The notes under the pieces are model-generated. The model saw only the letters and a list, made by a program, of their open reading frames with translations, was not told the origin of the DNA and made no database searches. The translations under genes and the position numbers were made by a program. Of a stretch of 64,000 nucleotides of DNA, positions 18,901-27,954 are shown one piece after another. Origin of the DNA: Sinomicrobium pectinilyticum. Its GTDB lineage: Bacteria; Bacteroidota; Bacteroidia; Flavobacteriales; Flavobacteriaceae. The DNA is taken from contig NZ_RJTM01000068.1 of assembly GCF_003725735.1 (NCBI RefSeq), positions 1 to 64,000 of the forward strand, in the 5' to 3' direction. Positions within the stretch are counted from its first letter, which is position 1, and every line of letters begins with the position of its first letter.

Positions 18901-20046
18901 CAATATTCCCTGATGATCTTTGAATACCGACATGACACAATTGGAACCAATAGCATTATTTTGAGCGGATTGATAACCTATATATTTAAAATTATTGGAG
19001 GAGGAGGGGATCAGCATCACTCCTTTCTGATAAATGCCCAGCCAAAGATTTCCCGACAGGTCTCTTGTTATGGAGTGTACCTTTGCCCTGGAGAAGTCAA
19101 ATTTATTTACCCCGGGGTTGAGGTCGCTTATCTGCCGGTTCCGGGTATTAAACAATTTAATGCCTTCCCCGTCAGTACCCACGAGAATCTCATTTTCCCT
19201 GCTTACATAAAGAGTTTTTACCGGTAGCCGGCTGTGTCCCTGTTGTGCTACGTGACGGAAGGTTTTGTGTGCTTTATCATATTTAAAAAGTCCTTCATTG
19301 AGGTTGCCGGCATAAATATCTCCGTTTCTGGCCTGGCAAATGCTGGAGATATTTCCTTCCCCCGTATGGGCAGTAAAGAAATTGTCCGGTTCTTTTTTAT
19401 CGGGGGAAATCAGGAAAAGTCCCTGGTCATGGGTTAATATCCATAGATTTTCGGAATCATCTTCAAAAAGTTTATTAATGTAGTCCGAAGGGATTAACGG
19501 GTCCAGGCGGACACCGCTGTATCTATTGTTTTCCTTTTTCAGCAGAAAGATCCCGAAACCGGAAGTACCAATCAGAATATCCCCGTTCTTCCGTTCTGTA
19601 ATAGATGTTATATGCGGTTGCAACCTCGTTTTATCCCTGTTGTATATGGGGATCTCCGTAAAGGATTGTGTATCGTGGTCATACATTTGCAGTCCGTTGA
19701 AAAAACCGAATAGCAGGTGGTTTTCACTGTCTTCGAAAATCACGCGGACATAATTGTTTAAAATAGAGGAAGTATCCTTTTCATCATGTTTTATTTTTCT
19801 GAATTTAGCCCCGTCATAACGGTTTAGCCCGTCTTCAGTGGCTATCCAGATAAAACCCTTGGAATCCGGATACACCTGGTTAATAAGGCTGCTCGAAAGC
19901 TCGGCATCCGTAGAGTATAACTTCCCCGATTGGGCCCATGCCACCGGTATAAAAAACAAGAAACTTACAGCTCCGAACAAAACCGGACCGGTAAGAGGGG
20001 AAGCGATTAATGATTTGAAATACCTGAATGCAATGTTCTTTATCAT
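15940..20046 (-). CDS. Hybrid two-component system regulator (HTCS) of the xylan PUL
   Basis: The start at 20046 gives 1368 residues with a signal peptide ending near VAWAQ. In order: two seven-bladed propellers of Reg_prop repeats (for example GFIWIATEDGLNRYD, about 40-710), a Y_Y_Y domain (about 713-792), a membrane helix (about 800-818), and HisKA with His850 in INISHEIKTP. An HATPase domain (GTGIGLHFTRSIVGLHHG), a receiver domain with Asp1161 in LIISDVKMPEIDG and a C-terminal AraC-type DNA-binding domain (about 1268-1365) follow. HTCS proteins sense oligosaccharides in the periplasm and activate adjacent SusCD and glycosidase genes. It is divergent from the GH43/SusC genes, as expected for their regulator. 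Confidence 0.93.
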   Translation of the reverse strand: MIKNIAFRYFKSLIASPLTGPVLFGAVSFLFFIPVAWAQSGKLYSTDAELSSSLINQVYPDSKGFIWIATEDGLNRYDGAKFRKIKHDEKDTSSILNNYVRVIFEDSENHLLFGFFNGLQMYDHDTQSFTEIPIYNRDKTRLQPHITSITERKNGDILIGTSGFGIFLLKKENNRYSGVRLDPLIPSDYINKLFEDDSENLWILTHDQGLFLISPDKKEPDNFFTAHTGEGNISSICQARNGDIYAGNLNEGLFKYDKAHKTFRHVAQQGHSRLPVKTLYVSRENEILVGTDGEGIKLFNTRNRQISDLNPGVNKFDFSRAKVHSITRDLSGNLWLGIYQKGVMLIPSSSNNFKYIGYQSAQNNAIGSNCVMSVFKDHQGILWVGTDGDGLYGVSADGRQVAHFAPPNAPATIMSVFEDSEHNLWIGSYLKGMAKVDRKTGKFDYVDQIVDDQLHKVESIYAITEDNDKNLWIGSMGAGLFSLNLQTGKVTRHCRGSGSNTDDRLHNKWINCLLYTDDNRLYIGTYDGLSFLDLNTMSFTTGEHTNHTLSKNIIYTLYKDTQKNLWIGTSEGLYRKSPKPGYLKKFTNADGLSSDFICAVKGDKKGDLWISTHYGISKLNTQKQHFINYYINDGLQGNEFSKGAVYSDSSGEIIFGGTNGVTLFDPDSIKDGGKTPDVKITAFYVQNKEVKKGMKSGDHDIIDKNITESDTVRLAHHDNTFSIEFATANFTSPEKITYYYSLNRNDWVSLRQVGNNITFNDLVPGTYTFRVKARENKTFSTPETITIIISPPWYASVTAKICYVVLIILMGVLIYHQIHQRYKTRQKIRKQQYNNQINEAKLQFFINISHEIKTPISLIINPLNKLIRSDNDPERQRSYKLIQRNSERILHLINQLIDVRKIDKGQITLQFQKTEIIGFIHKVCTIFEDQIQTKNIHFEFRHSTPSLYMYADPAYFDKVIQNVLSNAFKFTPDNGTILLALETVKYSNGEDYARITVKDNGRGIKPAETERIFNRFYQNPNTDKPTEGTGIGLHFTRSIVGLHHGTIRAENNTDSEGASFIIDIPLGAHHFGMGPSSQQNVLSQEYEPKREPYITNFYPDTEDRHVQSKTKYNVLIVDDDEDIRNYLHKELAPLYHVAECCNGKQAIVRILQKNPDLIISDVKMPEIDGITLCKRIKQNVNINHIPVILLTAKTTVNDNIEGLATGADAYLSKPFNMDILKKTVRNLIKNRELLKNIYSGNQVKEDSSCKIDIKSADEKLLQKVTRLINDNISNPELQVEMMASEIGISRVHLFRKLKELTNQSPRDFIRNIRLKQAGELLISKNLSITEVAYATGFSNVSKFSSGFKEFYGVTPTVYREKELEAAVK

Positions 20047-20706
20047 GACGGTTACTCTGAAATTAAACGAAAACACGGTATTGATATTGGGATTTCTGCA
20101 CGTCCCCCGAAACGATAGTGTTATAAAAAAATACATCCGTTTCCGGTTCTGTGAACCTCGCTCTGAACACTATAAAATATATTGCTTATATACCATATAG
20201 TTTTAATGACTACAATGTATTGTTATTTTTTTATATTCTCAATATTTATGATAAAAAAATATTAACAACTATCGTCTTGTTTATTTTTTTTAAATGATTA
20301 GAAGAGGATTTACCATTTCAGGACCGGTTTGCGGTAAAAGTATTGACGCCGTATACTTTACCGGGTGATGTCCCGATAAGAATGGAAGGTCAGGCAGAAC
20401 AGCGGAATATGATATTATTTCTTAAATGGCTATTTGAGTAGGTATTTGGTATAAAAAAAGGTTTAATAATGATGTTTTTGCATTGCGTGTAAGTTAATTA
20501 CTATTAAATTAATAGTATGATGTTCATATTGTAACCTACCGGAAAGAAATTGTAACCTGGCGAATATACTTATTGTGCCCGAAGAAATAATTTTATGACC
20601 GATGAAATAATAAAGTGAACCGGTAGAGGCAGAACAGCTTTTTACGGGAATCATACCGGAAACTTTCATCCTTCATATAATTATTAAATATATCAGAAAA
20701 CCAACC
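20047..20706. other. Divergent control region between the HTCS and xylan PUL genes
   Basis: This 660-base region has no convincing coding sequence. Its distal part (20529-20640) carries the phased repeat array described separately. The rest is AT-rich and must contain the promoters of the HTCS gene and the first GH43 gene, though no element fits the Bacteroidota consensus well enough to place them. Confidence 0.55.
20529..20640 (+). promoter_or_regulatory. Phased direct-repeat array, candidate HTCS operator of PUL 1
   Basis: TTGTAACCT occurs at 20529 and 20550, exactly 21 bp apart. Degenerate copies follow as TTGTGCCCG (20573), TTATGACCG (20593) and AGTGAACCG (20614), so steps are 21, 23, 20 and 21 bp. 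The array ends about 70 bases before the GH43 start codon. Spacing of about two helical turns is expected for AraC-type domains binding one DNA face. Confidence 0.5.
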
Positions 20707-22428
20707 ATGCCGAAATTTGCGATCTGTCCGTTTTTGTTTAAAAGTATATTTTTCGCGGTTCTGTTTGTACAATTAACCGGCTGCAGACAGAAAGAGGAAC
20801 AATTGCATCTCCGAACAGCTTACTTTGACTATTTTCACTATAACGGCGAAGACGATTTTTATAAAGAGAACCCTTTACCCGATGCGGAATCCTTCTATAA
20901 TCCCATTCTTCTGGGATGGTATTCCGATCCCAGTATTTGCAGGAACGGGGATGATTATTTTTTAGTCACAAGTACCTTTTCCTATTTCCCCGGGGTCCCC
21001 GTTTTTCACAGTACTGACCTGGTAAACTGGAAACAGATCGGGAATATACTGAACCGCCCTTCCCAGTTGGAACTTGACGGGCAACGGACCAGTCAGGGGA
21101 TTTTTGCCCCCGCCATTAGTTACAATCCGCATAATGAAATCTATTATATGATAACCACCAACATTGGCGGAGGTAATTTTTTCGTAAAGACCAAAGATCC
21201 TTTCGGCGAATGGTCCGACCCGGTATGGCTTCCGGACGTTCACGGTATTGACCCTTCTTTCTTTTTTGACGATGACGGAAAAGCATATATAGTGAATAAT
21301 GATGAACCGGACGGTGGCTCCACCTATGAAGGCCACCGTGCTATCCGTATCGTGGAATTTGACGTAGAAAATGAAAAAACAACAGGTGCCAGTAAAATGC
21401 TTGTCAACGGAGGGGTGGATCTAAAAGAAAAGCCGATCTGGATAGAAGGGCCACATATGTATAAGATCAATGGCAAATACTTTTTAATGTGTGCCGAAGG
21501 AGGGACTTCCGTGAATCACCGGGAGGTAATATTTTCTTCGGAAACTGTGATGGGACCTTACAAACCCTGGGACAAAAATCCCATCCTTACCCAGAAGCAC
21601 CTCGATCCGGAAAGGCCCCTGCCCGTAACCTGTGCCGGTCATGCCGATCTCATCCAAAAACAGGATGGCGAATGGTGGGCCGTATTCCTGGCATGCCGTC
21701 CCATAGAAAACGAATTTGAAAATCTGGGAAGGGAGACGTTTTTAATGCCGGTAAAATGGAGTGATGACGGGTTTCCCTACATGACACGGGGAAATGAGAC
21801 CGTGCCTCGTATACTCAAAATGGAAGGGGTGAGTAGAAAGGATAACGTAACCTTTGGTAATTTTTCCGTAGAGGAAGAGTTCGATAACGAACAATTGGCA
21901 CCGCAATGGATGACCCTACGGGGGCCTGCAGACAGCTTATATTCCTTACGGGAGAAACCGGGCTGCCTTGCCCTTAAATGTACGGATGTGAATACCACCG
22001 AATTAAAAGAACCGGCTTTTGTAACCAGAAGATTACAGCACCACAGGTTCACATGCGAAACCGCATTGCTCTTTGCCCCGGAAACAGAGAATGAGCAGGC
22101 CGGATTATTATTGTTTAAGGATGAAAAACATCAATACGGATTGCTGGTGAGGAAAAAGGGAGAGGGAATGGAAATATCCGTTCAGAAGATCAGTCCGGAA
22201 GGAACAGAAACACTCGGTAACCGGGACCTTCCGGAAAATAATACTTCTAAGCCCGTTGAGCTGAAAATAATTTCATCAGGTAAATATTTCGAATTTTTCT
22301 GCAAACAGGGAAATAATGAATGGAACAAAGTGGCAGACCAGGTTCCCGCAAGGCATTTGTCTACAGCTAATTCCTATGGCTTTACAGGTACCACGGTGGG
22401 GATGTATGCCGGTTCCGGAAAATTTTAG
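20707..22428 (+). CDS. GH43 glycoside hydrolase lipoprotein (beta-xylosidase / arabinofuranosidase type)
   Basis: This 573-residue protein has a lipoprotein signal (lipobox LTGC, Cys26). The N-terminal five-bladed propeller holds the GH43 triad: general base Asp74 (WYSDPSI), pKa-modulating Asp182 (HGIDPSFFF) and acid Glu247 (WIEGPHMY). A C-terminal beta-sandwich (from about residue 385, FSVEEEFDNEQLAPQW) is the xylosidase-associated domain. The protein stops at TTVGMYAGSGKF, about ten residues before the DFD(W/Y)F strand that normally closes this domain and is present in the second GH43 enzyme here. The enzyme would release xylose or arabinose from imported or surface-bound oligosaccharides. 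It is the first gene of PUL 1 and lies downstream of the repeat array. Confidence 0.9.
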   Translation: MPKFAICPFLFKSIFFAVLFVQLTGCRQKEEQLHLRTAYFDYFHYNGEDDFYKENPLPDAESFYNPILLGWYSDPSICRNGDDYFLVTSTFSYFPGVPVFHSTDLVNWKQIGNILNRPSQLELDGQRTSQGIFAPAISYNPHNEIYYMITTNIGGGNFFVKTKDPFGEWSDPVWLPDVHGIDPSFFFDDDGKAYIVNNDEPDGGSTYEGHRAIRIVEFDVENEKTTGASKMLVNGGVDLKEKPIWIEGPHMYKINGKYFLMCAEGGTSVNHREVIFSSETVMGPYKPWDKNPILTQKHLDPERPLPVTCAGHADLIQKQDGEWWAVFLACRPIENEFENLGRETFLMPVKWSDDGFPYMTRGNETVPRILKMEGVSRKDNVTFGNFSVEEEFDNEQLAPQWMTLRGPADSLYSLREKPGCLALKCTDVNTTELKEPAFVTRRLQHHRFTCETALLFAPETENEQAGLLLFKDEKHQYGLLVRKKGEGMEISVQKISPEGTETLGNRDLPENNTSKPVELKIISSGKYFEFFCKQGNNEWNKVADQVPARHLSTANSYGFTGTTVGMYAGSGKF

Positions 22429-22650
22429 AACATAGTGAATGGTTCCGTAATGGGAATTGTGAGACCATTCCGCGCCCCAATATCTTTTCGAATGCACCGA
22501 TTCATGCTAAGTATGGTATAAGAAGTTTAACCAATCAAAAATTAAGAACCGGGACTGCAATACAGGAATGTCTTTCACGGCATGAGGCTTTTTGACAGTT
22601 GTCTTCCGTGAGTGTTCCCGGTTTTTAATAAATCTTTAAAATCAAATTTT

Positions 22651-25600
22651 ATGCAAAGTGTAATTCTACGACCTTTTTTGCAAAGGAGGTATTCCTGGTT
22701 TTTCCGGATTGCCTGTTCCCTTACATTCTTGTTCCTCCTTATGGGCAGTGCCAATGCACAACAAACCGTAACCGGGACAACCCTGGACGAATCGGGGACA
22801 GCGCTTCCCGGAGTGAGCGTCCGGGTAAAAGGGACCAATACCGGGACAGTGAGTGATTTTGATGGTAATTACTCCATTGGGGTACCCGATGAAAATGCCG
22901 TGCTCGTATTTTCCTATATCGGGTTTAAAACAATGGAAGTAACTGTGGGCGGGCAATCCGTCATGAATGTTACGATGGAAGAAGATTTACAGCAACTCGA
23001 TGAAGTGGTTGTTGTCGGATACGGAACCCAGCGGAAAGAAGCCGTAACCGGGTCGGTTGTTTCCGTAAGCGGAGATATAATGCGTGAAGTGGCAACGCCC
23101 AATATCACGCAGTCATTGCAGGGGCGTATGCCGGGGGTAGAGATATCGCAAACATCATCCCAGCCCGGGGCCACCATGCAAATACGTATACGCGGTACGC
23201 GCTCGCTCACGGCCAGTAACGATCCGCTGGTGGTGCTGAACGGTATTCCGTTTACCGGGTCTATTGCAGACATTAACCCAGCGGACATTAAAAGTATTGA
23301 CATACTGAAGGATGCTTCGGCTACGGCCATTTACGGTTCCAGGGGAGCAAACGGTGTAGTCCTGGTAACAACCAACCAGGGGTACAGAGGGGAAGAAGCC
23401 AAAATAAGTTACAGCGGTTATTTTGGAACGCGGTCTGTTTTTGCCAGGTATCCCATGATGAACGGCCCGGAGTTCGTAGCACTCCGAGAGGCTGCCGGCT
23501 TGTATGGGAACGGTCCCGATGAATTTAACGATGTAAATACGGATTGGCAGGACCTGTTTTACAGGACAGGTATATTAACCAGTCATGATATTACAGTTAC
23601 CGGAGGGGGTGAAAAAGGCAGTTTTAACTTTGGTGTGGGGTACCTTAAGGACGAGGGTGTGATCCCCACACAGCAATATGAACGTATTTCACTGCGTACG
23701 ACCATTGACCAGCAGATCGGGGAGCACCTCCGTGTGGGTTTGAGTTCGAACAATAACTATAATGTCAGCGAGGGTAACCAGATCGGTGTCGGGGGGCCGT
23801 TGGGCATGTCGCCCATTATTGACCCCTACAATGAAGACGGTACTTTGAAACGGACCGTAAGTTCAGCCCTTGATGATTCCTGGGTATATACCCGGGGAGT
23901 GATCGAAGGGCTGGGAGACCGGTGGTTGAGTGAGACCAGGGGATTTGCCACATATAATTCCCTGTATGGCGAAATAAGTATCCCTTGGGTCGAAGGCCTG
24001 AAATACCGTATGAACGTGGGACTGGACTATCGCCAGTCAAACGGTGGGGCCTTCCAGGGACGGGGTGTAAACAGTGTCAACGAGGAGACCCCTTCTACGG
24101 CTTCCGTCAGTAATTCCCATACCTTTCACTGGTTGGTTGAACACCTGTTGACGTACGACCGCACCTTTGCGGACAAACATAATATAAACGTAACGGCTTT
24201 ATATTCTGCCGAACAGAACAAATACACCAGGTCGCGTATGGCCGCAAGAGATATCCCTGCCGAACAATTCCAGTTCTATAACCTGGGGCATGCCGACGGG
24301 GAGATTACCATAAACCCGGCCGACCAGGTCTACGAACTTTGGGGATTGATGTCGTGGATGGGCCGTGTTATGTATTCGTATGATGACCGCTACATGCTGT
24401 CGGCTACCGTGCGTTCCGACGGTTCTTCCAGGCTGGCACCGGGGCACAAATGGCATACTTACCCTGCGGTTTCGGCCGGGTGGAACATAAAGAAAGAATC
24501 GTTTATGGATAACGTTTCCTTTGTGGACATGCTAAAACTGCGCGTTGGTTACGGGCAAACCTCCAACCAGGCTATTTCTCCTTATGCTACACTCGGGCGT
24601 TTGGACACCAGACCCTACAATTTCGGTAACGATGATTATGCTACGGGATTCTTTGTATCCGCATTGCCGAATGCCAATCTGGGATGGGAATATTCCGAGA
24701 CCTGGAATTACGGGCTTGATTTTTCCTTATTGGGCAATCGCCTGTCCGGTACCATAGAGTATTACGTGACAAATACAAAAGACCTTCTTCTCGGAGTTGG
24801 TCTGCCTCCTACCTCGGGAGTGGGCAGTTATACGGCCAATATAGGTGAGACTCAGAACAAAGGACTGGAACTTTCGCTCAACGGACTGATCCTCGACACT
24901 CCCGGCGGCTGGACATGGGAGGCCGGGATCAATATATACGGTAACCGGAACAAACTGGTGTCACTCGCTTCCGGGACGGACAGGGACGAAGGAAACTGGT
25001 GGTTTGTAGGGCATCCCATTGATGTGATCTATGATTATGAATATACAGGGCTCTGGCAGGAAGACGATCCCTACCTCGATATCCTGGAACCCGGAGGAAA
25101 TGTGGGGATGATCAAGGTAAAATATGCCGGTGACTATAATGAGGATGGTTCACCTACGAGAGAAATCGGTCCCGAAGACCGGCAGATCATCAACCTGCAA
25201 CCGGATTTCCAGGGAGGTTTCAACAGCCGTGTTGCCTATAAGAATTTCGATCTTACTACGGTAGGAGCCTTCAGAAGCGGAGGGACACTCATAAGTACGC
25301 TCCATACAGCTTCCGGATATCTTAATATGTTGAGCGGAAGGAGGAATAACGTAAAAGTGGACTACTGGACTCCTGAGAACACCGATGCCAAATATCCTGC
25401 TCCGGGGGGAATTATGAGTGGTGACAATCCCAAATACGGAAATACCCTGGGATATTTCGATGCCTCTTACCTCAAGATACGAACCATAACCCTGGGGTAT
25501 AACTTCGATCAAAACGACTGGCTGAAAAAAGCCGGTATCGGAAACCTGAGACTCTATGCCACGGTGCAGAATCCCTTTGTTGTGTTTTCGCCTTTTCATA

Positions 25601-25746
25601 AGGAAACCGGGATGGACCCCGAAACCAATTCCTATGCCGACGAAAATGCGGCAGTGACAGGAACATACCCGAGCCGTTTGCTTACCATAGGGACCAATGC
25701 ACCGGCAACACGCAATTATATGATAGGGCTAAATGTAACATTCTGA
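22651..25746 (+). CDS. SusC/RagA-family TonB-dependent outer-membrane transporter (PUL 1)
   Basis: The ATG at 22651 starts a 1031-residue protein with a long signal peptide ending near GSANAQ. An in-frame ATG 39 bases upstream would lengthen it without need. A CarboxypepD_reg-like domain (VTGTTLDESGTALPGVSVRVKG, about 38-115) is followed by the TonB-box-like DEVVVVGYGTQRKE, the plug domain and a 22-strand barrel ending in a typical aromatic C-terminus (MIGLNVTF). SusC proteins import oligosaccharides with the SusD lipoprotein as lid, powered by TonB. SusD follows 20 bases later. A 222-base gap separates it from the GH43 gene upstream. Confidence 0.95.
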   Translation: MQSVILRPFLQRRYSWFFRIACSLTFLFLLMGSANAQQTVTGTTLDESGTALPGVSVRVKGTNTGTVSDFDGNYSIGVPDENAVLVFSYIGFKTMEVTVGGQSVMNVTMEEDLQQLDEVVVVGYGTQRKEAVTGSVVSVSGDIMREVATPNITQSLQGRMPGVEISQTSSQPGATMQIRIRGTRSLTASNDPLVVLNGIPFTGSIADINPADIKSIDILKDASATAIYGSRGANGVVLVTTNQGYRGEEAKISYSGYFGTRSVFARYPMMNGPEFVALREAAGLYGNGPDEFNDVNTDWQDLFYRTGILTSHDITVTGGGEKGSFNFGVGYLKDEGVIPTQQYERISLRTTIDQQIGEHLRVGLSSNNNYNVSEGNQIGVGGPLGMSPIIDPYNEDGTLKRTVSSALDDSWVYTRGVIEGLGDRWLSETRGFATYNSLYGEISIPWVEGLKYRMNVGLDYRQSNGGAFQGRGVNSVNEETPSTASVSNSHTFHWLVEHLLTYDRTFADKHNINVTALYSAEQNKYTRSRMAARDIPAEQFQFYNLGHADGEITINPADQVYELWGLMSWMGRVMYSYDDRYMLSATVRSDGSSRLAPGHKWHTYPAVSAGWNIKKESFMDNVSFVDMLKLRVGYGQTSNQAISPYATLGRLDTRPYNFGNDDYATGFFVSALPNANLGWEYSETWNYGLDFSLLGNRLSGTIEYYVTNTKDLLLGVGLPPTSGVGSYTANIGETQNKGLELSLNGLILDTPGGWTWEAGINIYGNRNKLVSLASGTDRDEGNWWFVGHPIDVIYDYEYTGLWQEDDPYLDILEPGGNVGMIKVKYAGDYNEDGSPTREIGPEDRQIINLQPDFQGGFNSRVAYKNFDLTTVGAFRSGGTLISTLHTASGYLNMLSGRRNNVKVDYWTPENTDAKYPAPGGIMSGDNPKYGNTLGYFDASYLKIRTITLGYNFDQNDWLKKAGIGNLRLYATVQNPFVVFSPFHKETGMDPETNSYADENAAVTGTYPSRLLTIGTNAPATRNYMIGLNVTF

Positions 25747-25766
25747 AAAACAAACAAACTAAACAC

Positions 25767-27701
25767 ATGAAAAGGATACATATAAAAACATTCGCAGGAG
25801 CGGTCTTGATGGCATTGTTCCTGACATCGTGCTCTGATATTCTGGATGAAGAGCCGCGAAGTATTTATGAACCCAGTTTTTTTGCTACCGAAGCAGGGGT
25901 CCGCGGCGGATTGACGTCTATGTACGCACACCTGCGTTACATATACGGGCAGGCCTATTATTACAATACCTGCCTTACCGGGACCGATGAAGTAACCTAT
26001 GCTCAGAGTGCGGACCAGAATTTTCAGGTCATGGACCTCAGTGGAGTAGGAGGGAGCATAACTTCCACAACCAGCCGGGCCGATGTATTATGGGGGGCAG
26101 CATATTCCAACATCAATACGGCCTGTGGTATTATCGAAAACGCTGCCGAAGTGGGAATTTCGGATGACCTGATCGCAGAGGCCAGGTTTTTCCGGGCGTT
26201 TGATTATTTTATGCTGGTACAGACATTCGGAGGTGTGTCTCTGGACCTTGGGGCAGGTGAACTGACATTTAACACCAACCCTTCGAGAACTTCTGAACGT
26301 AATACCGTACCCGAAGTCTATACCAGGGCCATATTCCCGGACCTTCTTACAGCTGTTAACGACCTGCCGGATGCCGGTCGGGTCACCGGGGGCGCAACCA
26401 AAACACTGGCACGCCTTTACCTGGCCAAAGCTTATCTGACTTATGGATGGTGGCTGGAAAACCCCAACAATATCCCGACGTATCCGGAAACTCCCCGGAC
26501 CGATCCGGACGGGCATGATGCACAGTGGTATTTTCAGCAGGCATATGATGTGGCTTTAGAAGCCATTAACAATCCGGGCCCATTTGGTTTGCAGGAAACT
26601 TTTTATGACGTAAACCTGGCCCCGAATGACCGTAATAATGAGATCCTGTTGTATGCGGACCATACCGAAACGAGTGAGTTCTATAACGGTGGAAGTCTTA
26701 CTTATGGCAGTGGCGGTGCGCCCGATAACTTTGCGGGCTGGATGATGACCTGGAACTATACGGTGATCAGCAGCAGTTCATCCAGCTCCGGCTGGGAGCC
26801 CGTAAGTTCTGTTCAAAGAGAGGCGGTACAGGCCCTTGGTCGTCCGTGGACCCGTATGTGTCCCACCATCGGAGCCATTACCAATACCTTTGACGACAAA
26901 GAAAACGACTCCCGTTATGACGGTACGTTTACTACCGTATATCGCGGCAACTGGGATAAGGCCGGCATTAGCGGTTCTCTCTATAATGCCAATTCCATGG
27001 AAGTCAATCCCGGGGATGCGATCCTCACTTTTCTGGATGAAGAACCGGCAGAAAGCATAGATTATGTTACCCCGGTGAGCCAGGGTGCTAACGTAGGGGC
27101 AGGAGTGTTGCCGGGGAGATCCGATTTTGTCATATCGCCCGAAGGGATCAGCAGAATAGTATATCCCGGGCTCTGGAAACTCGGTCCGTACCGTACGGAC
27201 AACGGTAATGGTTTGGGACAGCCCAATGCCGGGAGTACGCGTCCTTTTAATATTGCCAAATTTTCGGAACTGTATTTTATTGCTGCCGAAGCAGCCGTAA
27301 AAGGAGCATCGGGCGGACAAAGCGCATATGACCTTATTAATGTTATCCGCGAACGTGCGGGGAAATGGCGCTGGGACAATAACGGGAATACGGAAAAAGT
27401 GGAAGATAACGGCGCGGCAATGGTCGCTGCTACTCCCACGAATATAGATATTAACTATATTCTGGCAGAACGTTCGCGGGAATATTACGGTGAAGGCTAT
27501 CGCTGGTACGATCTTATACGCACGCAAAAATGGGAAGAACTGGCGGGGACCTACGAAATTGGCGGCAGTAATTACGGGGACCATACCCCGCAAACCATTA
27601 CGCGAAACATACAGCCATACCACTATTTGCGACCCATTCCGCAGGGACAACTCGATGCCATGGAAGGAGACAAGAGTAACTATCAAAACCCCGGATATTA
27701 A
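25767..27701 (+). CDS. SusD/RagB-family surface glycan-binding lipoprotein (PUL 1)
   Basis: This 644-residue lipoprotein (lipobox LTSC, Cys22) has the SusD organisation: an N-terminal conserved region (DILDEEPRSIYEPSFFAT), TPR-like helices carrying FRAFDYFMLVQTFGGV, and a C-terminal half ending in YGEGYRWYDLIRTQKWEE and HYLRPIPQGQLDAM. SusD caps the SusC barrel and binds glycan at the cell surface. Partner SusC lies 20 bases upstream. It is somewhat longer than the typical 500-600 residues. The specific sugar is inferred as xylan from the neighbouring enzymes. Confidence 0.95.
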   Translation: MKRIHIKTFAGAVLMALFLTSCSDILDEEPRSIYEPSFFATEAGVRGGLTSMYAHLRYIYGQAYYYNTCLTGTDEVTYAQSADQNFQVMDLSGVGGSITSTTSRADVLWGAAYSNINTACGIIENAAEVGISDDLIAEARFFRAFDYFMLVQTFGGVSLDLGAGELTFNTNPSRTSERNTVPEVYTRAIFPDLLTAVNDLPDAGRVTGGATKTLARLYLAKAYLTYGWWLENPNNIPTYPETPRTDPDGHDAQWYFQQAYDVALEAINNPGPFGLQETFYDVNLAPNDRNNEILLYADHTETSEFYNGGSLTYGSGGAPDNFAGWMMTWNYTVISSSSSSSGWEPVSSVQREAVQALGRPWTRMCPTIGAITNTFDDKENDSRYDGTFTTVYRGNWDKAGISGSLYNANSMEVNPGDAILTFLDEEPAESIDYVTPVSQGANVGAGVLPGRSDFVISPEGISRIVYPGLWKLGPYRTDNGNGLGQPNAGSTRPFNIAKFSELYFIAAEAAVKGASGGQSAYDLINVIRERAGKWRWDNNGNTEKVEDNGAAMVAATPTNIDINYILAERSREYYGEGYRWYDLIRTQKWEELAGTYEIGGSNYGDHTPQTITRNIQPYHYLRPIPQGQLDAMEGDKSNYQNPGY

Positions 27702-27801
27702 AATATCCTGTACGGTGCTGCAATGAATTTCAGGGAAGTCCCCTCGATTCGCAGCGCAAAACAGGGAACCCCTGCTGAATTTGGCTATGGAGTTTGTTTA
27801 T

Positions 27802-27836
27802 GAAACAGGGACTGCTTTTATGGAAGTCCCTGTTTC
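27802..27836 (+). terminator. Stem-loop after susD of PUL 1
   Basis: A perfect 12-bp stem (GAAACAGGGACT / AGTCCCTGTTTC) with an 11-base loop lies about 100 bases past the susD stop. The following T tract is short, so it may end transcription only partly or act as a 3' stabiliser before the GH10 gene. Confidence 0.5.
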
Positions 27837-27954
27837 TTGGCATATATCCATAAAAACTGGCTGTACAGATTAAAGGAATATCAGAAGAATGCCATGTGAA
27901 AGAAAGTTTGTCCAAAAGTATGGCAGGTGCAAAAAACAAAATACTACATAAGAT

